64,000 nt of DNA from Pseudomonas sp. Choline-02u-1 (GTDB lineage: Bacteria; Pseudomonadota; Gammaproteobacteria; Pseudomonadales; Pseudomonadaceae): the NCBI RefSeq assembly GCF_002836515.1, contig NZ_PJBC01000066.1, positions 1 through 64,000 on the forward strand, written 5' to 3'. The notes beneath the pieces were generated by a model. It saw only the letters and a list, made by a program, of their open reading frames with translations. It was not told the DNA's origin and did no database searches. The position numbers were made by a program, and so were the translations under genes. Below are positions 60,042-64,000 of this stretch, one piece after another (the stretch's first letter is position 1; every line of letters begins with the position of its first letter).

Positions 60042-60257
60042 CTACTTCCAGCCGAGTAACCAGTGCTCGCTATCTTTGAGCACCTGCCAATCCAGCCGCT
60101 CGCTGCGCTGGGTGAGTACCGCCTGCAACTCGACCTCCAGCACCGTACCTTCCTCGTCGCGGATCAGTTCGGTGACCAGAAAATGTTTTTCGCGGTTTTG
60201 CGGGTGGGCTGCTGTCCACTTCGACAGCAGCAATTTGCGCGGATTGATGCGATTCAT
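60042..60257 (-). CDS. TIGR02450-family Trp-rich small protein
   Basis: A 71-aa protein with four Trp residues: LLSKWTAAHPQNREKHFLV, SERLDWQVL and SEHWLLGW. The family is known only by sequence. It overlaps the FAD protein's stop as ATGA and ends 36 bp before operator 2 of the next promoter. It is probably co-regulated with the upstream FAD gene. Confidence 0.88.
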   Translation of the reverse strand: MNRINPRKLLLSKWTAAHPQNREKHFLVTELIRDEEGTVLEVELQAVLTQRSERLDWQVLKDSEHWLLGWK

Positions 60258-61240
60258 TGCAGGTGTTCGTGCAAGCGACGTGCAGCCTCCTGCCCGCTGA
60301 GCCAGGCGCCTTCAACTCGGCCGGACAGGCACCAGTCGCCGCACGCGTAAAGGCCCAGATCGACGTCCGCCAGCGTCGTCCATTCATGGCCAATGGCAGG
60401 GCGGGCGTAGAGCCAGCGGTGGGCGAGGCTGAAGGTTGGCGCAGGCATGGCGCTGTGCAGCAGCTCGGCGAAGGCGCCGTGCAGATGCTCGATCACTGCT
60501 TCCTTGGGCAAGTCGATGTGCTGCCGGCTCCAGGCGCTGGTTGCATGCAGCACCCACGTGTCGAGCGTGGTCTCGCGCCCGGGTTTGCTGCGGTTGCGCG
60601 CCAGCCAGTCGAGGGGGCTGTCCTGCACAAAGCAACCTTCGATCGGCGTGTCGAGTGGGGACTCGAAGGCGAGGGCGACGGCCCAGGTCGGCTCCATCTT
60701 CACCCCGGCAGCAACGCCGGCGAGTTTCGGCGCGGCGGCGAGCAGCGCGGTGGCTTGCGGTGCCGGCGTGGCGATCACCACATGGCTGAAGGGGCCGTGT
60801 GTCCCGCCGTCGGCGTCCTGCAAGTGCCAGTGTTCTTCACCCCGGTAGACCTCGGTGATGCGGCAGGCAAACTGCACGTCCAGGCCATCGAGCAGGCCAC
60901 GGGTGATGGCGCTCATGCGCGGCGTGCCGACCCAGCGGGTCTGCTCGTCCGGCGACATGTTCAGTTGCCCGCCCTGGAAGGTGTACAGCTGCGGCGTCCA
61001 CTCGGCGGCCCAGCCCTGGCTCTGCCAGCGCTGCACCTCGGTGACGAAGCGCCGGTCGCGCGCGGTAAAGTATTGAGCGCCCATGTCCAGCGAGCCAGCG
61101 TCGCTGCGCTTGCTCGACATGCGCCCGCCGCTGCCACGGCTTTTATCGAACAGTTGAACGGTATGCCCGGTCTCTGTCAGAGCCTGGGCGGCGGAGAGCC
61201 CGGCGATGCCGGTGCCGATGATTGCGATAGGTACAGTCAT
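60254..61240 (-). CDS. FAD-dependent NAD(P)/FAD oxidoreductase (renalase-like)
   Basis: A 328-aa flavoprotein: IAIIGTGIAGLSAAQAL (about 4-20), FDKSRGSGGRMSSKR, and a C-terminal FAD contact near YACGDWCLSGRVEGAWLSG. The sequence pattern is that of renalase-like bacterial oxidases. Substrate unknown. I use the ATG at 61240, which gives the Rossmann start. It leads a two-gene operon and faces the TIGR01777 gene across a divergent promoter region with TGTACA sites. Confidence 0.88.
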   Translation of the reverse strand: MTVPIAIIGTGIAGLSAAQALTETGHTVQLFDKSRGSGGRMSSKRSDAGSLDMGAQYFTARDRRFVTEVQRWQSQGWAAEWTPQLYTFQGGQLNMSPDEQTRWVGTPRMSAITRGLLDGLDVQFACRITEVYRGEEHWHLQDADGGTHGPFSHVVIATPAPQATALLAAAPKLAGVAAGVKMEPTWAVALAFESPLDTPIEGCFVQDSPLDWLARNRSKPGRETTLDTWVLHATSAWSRQHIDLPKEAVIEHLHGAFAELLHSAMPAPTFSLAHRWLYARPAIGHEWTTLADVDLGLYACGDWCLSGRVEGAWLSGQEAARRLHEHLQ

Positions 61241-61437
61241 AGGGGCCTCGTTTACCTTTCTGTACAGACTACGCCGTCGATGAAACCTGTACAATTATGT
61301 TTTTTGGTATAACTTCTGCCATTCTCGTTTCGTTAGCTTGGCCTATGGTTAAACAATAGAGCCCGCCCGAAGGAAAAGATCCCTGTTTATAAAAATAGAC
61401 TAGTGATCCGGGTTAAATGCCACGCGAGGAAGATGTC
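61241..61437. promoter_or_regulatory. Divergent promoter region with TGTACA operators
   Basis: For the minus-strand FAD gene: -35 TTGTAC (61294-61289), 17 bp, -10 TAGTCT (61271-61266). The palindrome TCTGTACAGA (61259-61268) overlaps the -10, and TGTACA at 61288-61293 overlaps the -35. The second half-site of an N4-spaced repeat (GGTATA, near 61306-61311) is weakly conserved. The plus-strand promoter is not clear to me. Confidence 0.65.
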
Positions 61438-62340
61438 ATGCACATATTGCTGACCGGCGGTACTGGTTTGATCGGACGTCAGCTCTGCCGGCACTGGCTG
61501 CAACAGGGCCATTGCCTGACGGTGTGGAGTCGCCGCGCAGAAAAAGTCGCGCAGATCTGCGGCGCCCAAGTGCGCGGGATTGCGCGCCTGGAAGACCTCG
61601 GCGAAGAGCCGCTGGATGCGATCATCAATCTTGCCGGCGCGCCGATTGCCGATCGCCCCTGGACCCATCGGCGCAAGGCGTTGCTGTGGAGCAGTCGCAT
61701 CACGCTGACCGAAACCTTGCTGGCGTGGCTGGAGACCCGCGTGCAGAAACCGTCGCTGCTGATTTCCGGCTCGGCGATCGGCTGGTACGGCGACGGTGGC
61801 GAGCGCGAGCTGACAGAGGAGTCGCCGCCCGGCATCGACGACTTCGCCAGCCAGTTGTGCATCGCCTGGGAAGAAACCGCGTTGCGTGCCGAAAACCTTG
61901 GCATCCGCGTGGTGCTGGTGCGAACCGGTCTGGTGCTGTCGGCCGAGGGCGGCTTTTTATCGCGGCTGTTGCTGCCGTTCAAGCTCGGGCTGGGCGGGCC
62001 GTTAGGCAGTGGCCGGCAGTGGATGCCGTGGATTCACATCGACGATCAAATCGCCCTGATTGATTTTCTTCTGCACCGCAATCAGGCGAGCGGTCCATAT
62101 AATGCCTGCGCGCCGAAACCTGTGCGCAACCGCGAATTTGCCAAGACCCTGGGCAGCGTATTGCACCGCCCAGCGTTCATGCCGATGCCGACCCTGGCGC
62201 TGAAAGTCATGCTCGGCGAGCTGTCACTGTTACTGCTCGGCGGCCAGCGCGCCACGCCGGCACGCTTGCTGGAAGCGGGGTTCGCTTTCCGCTTTACGGA
62301 TTTACGCGCGGCTCTGGATGATCTCTCCAGCCGCCTCTGA
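61438..62340 (+). CDS. TIGR01777-family epimerase-like protein
   Basis: A 300-aa extended-SDR-like protein of the YfcH type: coenzyme loop LLTGGTGLIGRQL (about 4-16), INLAGAPI (about 67-74), SGSAIGWYGDGG and PWIHIDDQ (about 198-205). The reaction is unknown; relatives have been linked to cell division (SulA-like) only by name. The ATG at 61438 gives the family start. It is 13 bp upstream of hemH and presumably in its operon. Confidence 0.9.
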   Translation: MHILLTGGTGLIGRQLCRHWLQQGHCLTVWSRRAEKVAQICGAQVRGIARLEDLGEEPLDAIINLAGAPIADRPWTHRRKALLWSSRITLTETLLAWLETRVQKPSLLISGSAIGWYGDGGERELTEESPPGIDDFASQLCIAWEETALRAENLGIRVVLVRTGLVLSAEGGFLSRLLLPFKLGLGGPLGSGRQWMPWIHIDDQIALIDFLLHRNQASGPYNACAPKPVRNREFAKTLGSVLHRPAFMPMPTLALKVMLGELSLLLLGGQRATPARLLEAGFAFRFTDLRAALDDLSSRL

Positions 62341-62353
62341 AATAGGACGTTGC

Positions 62354-63379
62354 ATGACCGATCACGCTTTGCTTCTGGTCAACCTGGGCTCTCCGGCCTC
62401 CACCTCGGTGGCCGATGTGCGCAGCTACCTCAATCAATTTCTGATGGACCCGTACGTGATCGACCTGCCATGGCCGCTGCGGCGGCTGCTGGTGTCGTTG
62501 ATCCTGATCAAGCGCCCCGAGCAATCGGCGCATGCCTACGCCTCGATCTGGTGGGAGGAGGGCTCGCCGCTGGTGGTGCTCAGCCGCCGGCTGCAGGAAC
62601 AGATGACCCGGACGTGGAAACACGGCCCGGTGGATCTGGCGATGCGTTATGGCGAGCCGTCGATCGAAACCTGCCTGCTGCGGCTGGTGAAGGCCGGGCA
62701 CAAGAAGATCACTTTGGCGCCGCTGTATCCGCAGTTTGCCGACAGCACCACCACCACTGTGATCGAAGAAGCGCGGCGCGTGTTGCGCGAGAAGAAACTC
62801 GACGTGCAGTTGTCGATCCTGCAACCGTTCTACGATCAGCCGGAATACATCGAAGCACTGGCCGCCAGCGCGCGCCCTCATCTGCAGCAGGATTACGACC
62901 ATTTGCTGCTGAGCTTTCACGGCTTGCCGGAGCGGCACCTGACCAAGCTCGATCCGAGCGGCAAGCACTGCCTCAAGGGCGCCGATTGCTGCCAGACCGC
63001 CTCGCCGGCGGTGTTGGCGACTTGCTATCGCGCGCAGTGTTTCCGTACCGCCGCCGCCTTCGCCCAAACAATGGGCTTGCCGGACGGCCAATGGTCGGTG
63101 TCGTTTCAGTCACGCCTGGGCCGGGCGAAGTGGATCGAACCGTACACCGAAGCGCGGCTGGATGAGCTGGCAAAAAGCGGGGTGAAAAAGATTCTGGTGA
63201 TGTGCCCGGCGTTCGTCGCCGATTGCATCGAGACGCTGGAAGAGATCGGCGATCGCGGCAAGGAACAGTTCCGCGAAGCGGGGGGCGAGGAGTTGGTGCT
63301 GGTGCCGTGTCTGAACGACGACGCGCAATGGGCCAAGGCCTTGGCGACCCTCTGCGAACGAGCGCCGCTGGCCCTCTGA
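62354..63379 (+). CDS. hemH: Ferrochelatase
   Basis: A 341-aa enzyme inserting ferrous iron into protoporphyrin IX, the last step of haem synthesis. Family blocks: ALLLVNLGSP (about 5-14), LLLSFHGLPERHL with the catalytic His (about 192-204), CYRAQCFRTA, and VSFQSRLGRAKWIEPYT. Starts at the ATG at 62354. Haem synthesis here is at two places in the window (hemA at 45.7 kb and hemH). Confidence 0.97.
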   Translation: MTDHALLLVNLGSPASTSVADVRSYLNQFLMDPYVIDLPWPLRRLLVSLILIKRPEQSAHAYASIWWEEGSPLVVLSRRLQEQMTRTWKHGPVDLAMRYGEPSIETCLLRLVKAGHKKITLAPLYPQFADSTTTTVIEEARRVLREKKLDVQLSILQPFYDQPEYIEALAASARPHLQQDYDHLLLSFHGLPERHLTKLDPSGKHCLKGADCCQTASPAVLATCYRAQCFRTAAAFAQTMGLPDGQWSVSFQSRLGRAKWIEPYTEARLDELAKSGVKKILVMCPAFVADCIETLEEIGDRGKEQFREAGGEELVLVPCLNDDAQWAKALATLCERAPLAL

Positions 63380-63390
63380 CAGTCAAAAGC

Positions 63391-63454
63391 TTCGCGAGCA
63401 AGCCCGCTCCCACATTCAAATGCGATTAAATGTGGGAGCGGGCTTGCTCGCGAA
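63391..63454. repeat. REP palindrome pair (GGGAGCGGGCTTGCTCGC family)
   Basis: Near-perfect 26-bp inverted arms at 63391-63416 and 63429-63454 around a 12-bp centre, with an outer CTGACAGTC/GACTGTCAG pairing. It lies between the convergent hemH and permease genes and may act as a terminator. Confidence 0.88.
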
Positions 63455-63487
63455 GGCTGACTGTCAGGCGCTGAAGATCTGCAAGGG

Positions 63488-64000
63488 TTAGATCAGCGGC
63501 TCATCCGCCTTCTTCTGCTTCCAGCCATCATTGCCCGGCAGGATCAGGTTCAGCGCAATCGCCACCACCGCGCACAGCGCGATGCCTTTGAGGCCGAAGT
63601 CGTCCGGGCCGGTGCCGGTGCCGACCAGCACGCCGCCGATACCGAACACCAGCGTCACCGAAACAATCACCAGATTGCGCGCTTCGCCCAGGTCGATCTT
63701 GTGGCGGATCAGGGTGTTCATGCCCACCGCCGCAATCGAACCGAACAACAGGCACAGAATCCCGCCCATCACCGGCACCGGAATGCTCTGCAGCAGGGCG
63801 CCGAACTTGCCGATGAACGCCAGACTGATGGCAAAGATCGCCGCCCAGGTCATGATTTTCGGGTTGTAGTTCTTGGTCAGCATCACCGCGCCGGTCACTT
63901 CGGCGTAGGTGGTATTGGGCGGACCTCCGAACAGGCCAGCGGCGGTGGTGGCGATGCCGTCACCGAGCAGGGTGCGATGCAGGCCCGGCTTCTTCAGATA
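63488..64000 (-). CDS. uraA: Uracil permease, 3' part (cut by window end)
   Basis: The C-terminal part of a NAT/NCS2-family uracil:H+ symporter; the 5' part lies beyond the window. Reading from the right edge, LHRTLLGDGIATTAAGLFGG, then PPNTTYAE carries the family signature with the substrate-binding Glu region. Four or more membrane helices and a basic tail follow. An internal GTG at 63898 is not the start. Confidence 0.9.
   Translation of the reverse strand, partial: YLKKPGLHRTLLGDGIATTAAGLFGGPPNTTYAEVTGAVMLTKNYNPKIMTWAAIFAISLAFIGKFGALLQSIPVPVMGGILCLLFGSIAAVGMNTLIRHKIDLGEARNLVIVSVTLVFGIGGVLVGTGTGPDDFGLKGIALCAVVAIALNLILPGNDGWKQKKADEPLI

Overview
The window is chromosomal DNA of a Pseudomonas, most likely from the P. 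fluorescens group. Three things point there. The gene order from mksFEB, holD and rimI through ychF, pth, rplY, prs, tRNA-Gln, ispE, lolB, hemA, prfA, prmC, moeB, murI, pagL, phr, MerR and hemH matches what I know of the P. aeruginosa PA4655-PA4686 region. The DNA is GC-rich with pseudomonad codon use. Two families of pseudomonad REP palindromes sit between genes. This assignment is from memory of synteny, not from a search.

Layout. 1-3.7 kb: an MCE lipid-transport operon with two half-length PqiA/LetA-type membrane proteins and a six-MCE-domain PqiB/LetB-type protein. 3.7-8.6 kb: the MksFEB condensin operon. 8.8-10 kb: holD-rimI. 10-20 kb: housekeeping and accessory genes (acidic protein, beta-carbonic anhydrase, secreted unknown protein, AtoE-type and MHS-type transporters, a soluble two-PAS chemoreceptor, a flavin reductase, gamma-glutamyltransferase).

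20.1-34.5 kb: an integrated 14.4-kb element at the 3' end of tRNA-Met(CAT), bounded by a 20-bp direct repeat. It carries a P4-type tyrosine integrase, an AlpA-type regulator, a long chain of overlapping small genes, a TOPRIM primase and a DUF927 helicase. A probable replication origin of ten TGTTCCCC-type iterons lies beside the helicase gene. No capsid, portal or terminase gene is present, so it resembles a P4-like phage satellite. It also has a lone lambda gpI-like tail assembly gene, a lipoprotein gene, and about 1.5 kb of non-coding DNA built from helically phased short repeats.

34.5-50.4 kb: tRNA-Met, a membrane chemoreceptor, an Fsr-type exporter, then the translation and envelope group ychF-pth-rplY-prs-tRNA-Gln-ispE-lolB-TPR on the minus strand and hemA-prfA-prmC-moeB-murI on the plus strand.

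50.5-61.2 kb: pagL, a YkgJ protein, then an apparent ten-gene minus-strand operon (DUF523/DUF1722, MerR regulator, photolyase, SnoaL-like, SDR, FAD amine oxidase, DUF1365, CFA-synthase-like, DUF2878 and possibly YkgJ). Two TGTACA-type palindromes lie on its promoter, and the same motif lies in front of a divergent FAD protein operon. I read this as a LitR-type light or singlet-oxygen regulon that repairs DNA and modifies membrane lipids. 61.4-64 kb: a TIGR01777 epimerase-like protein, hemH and the 3' part of a uracil permease gene cut by the window edge.
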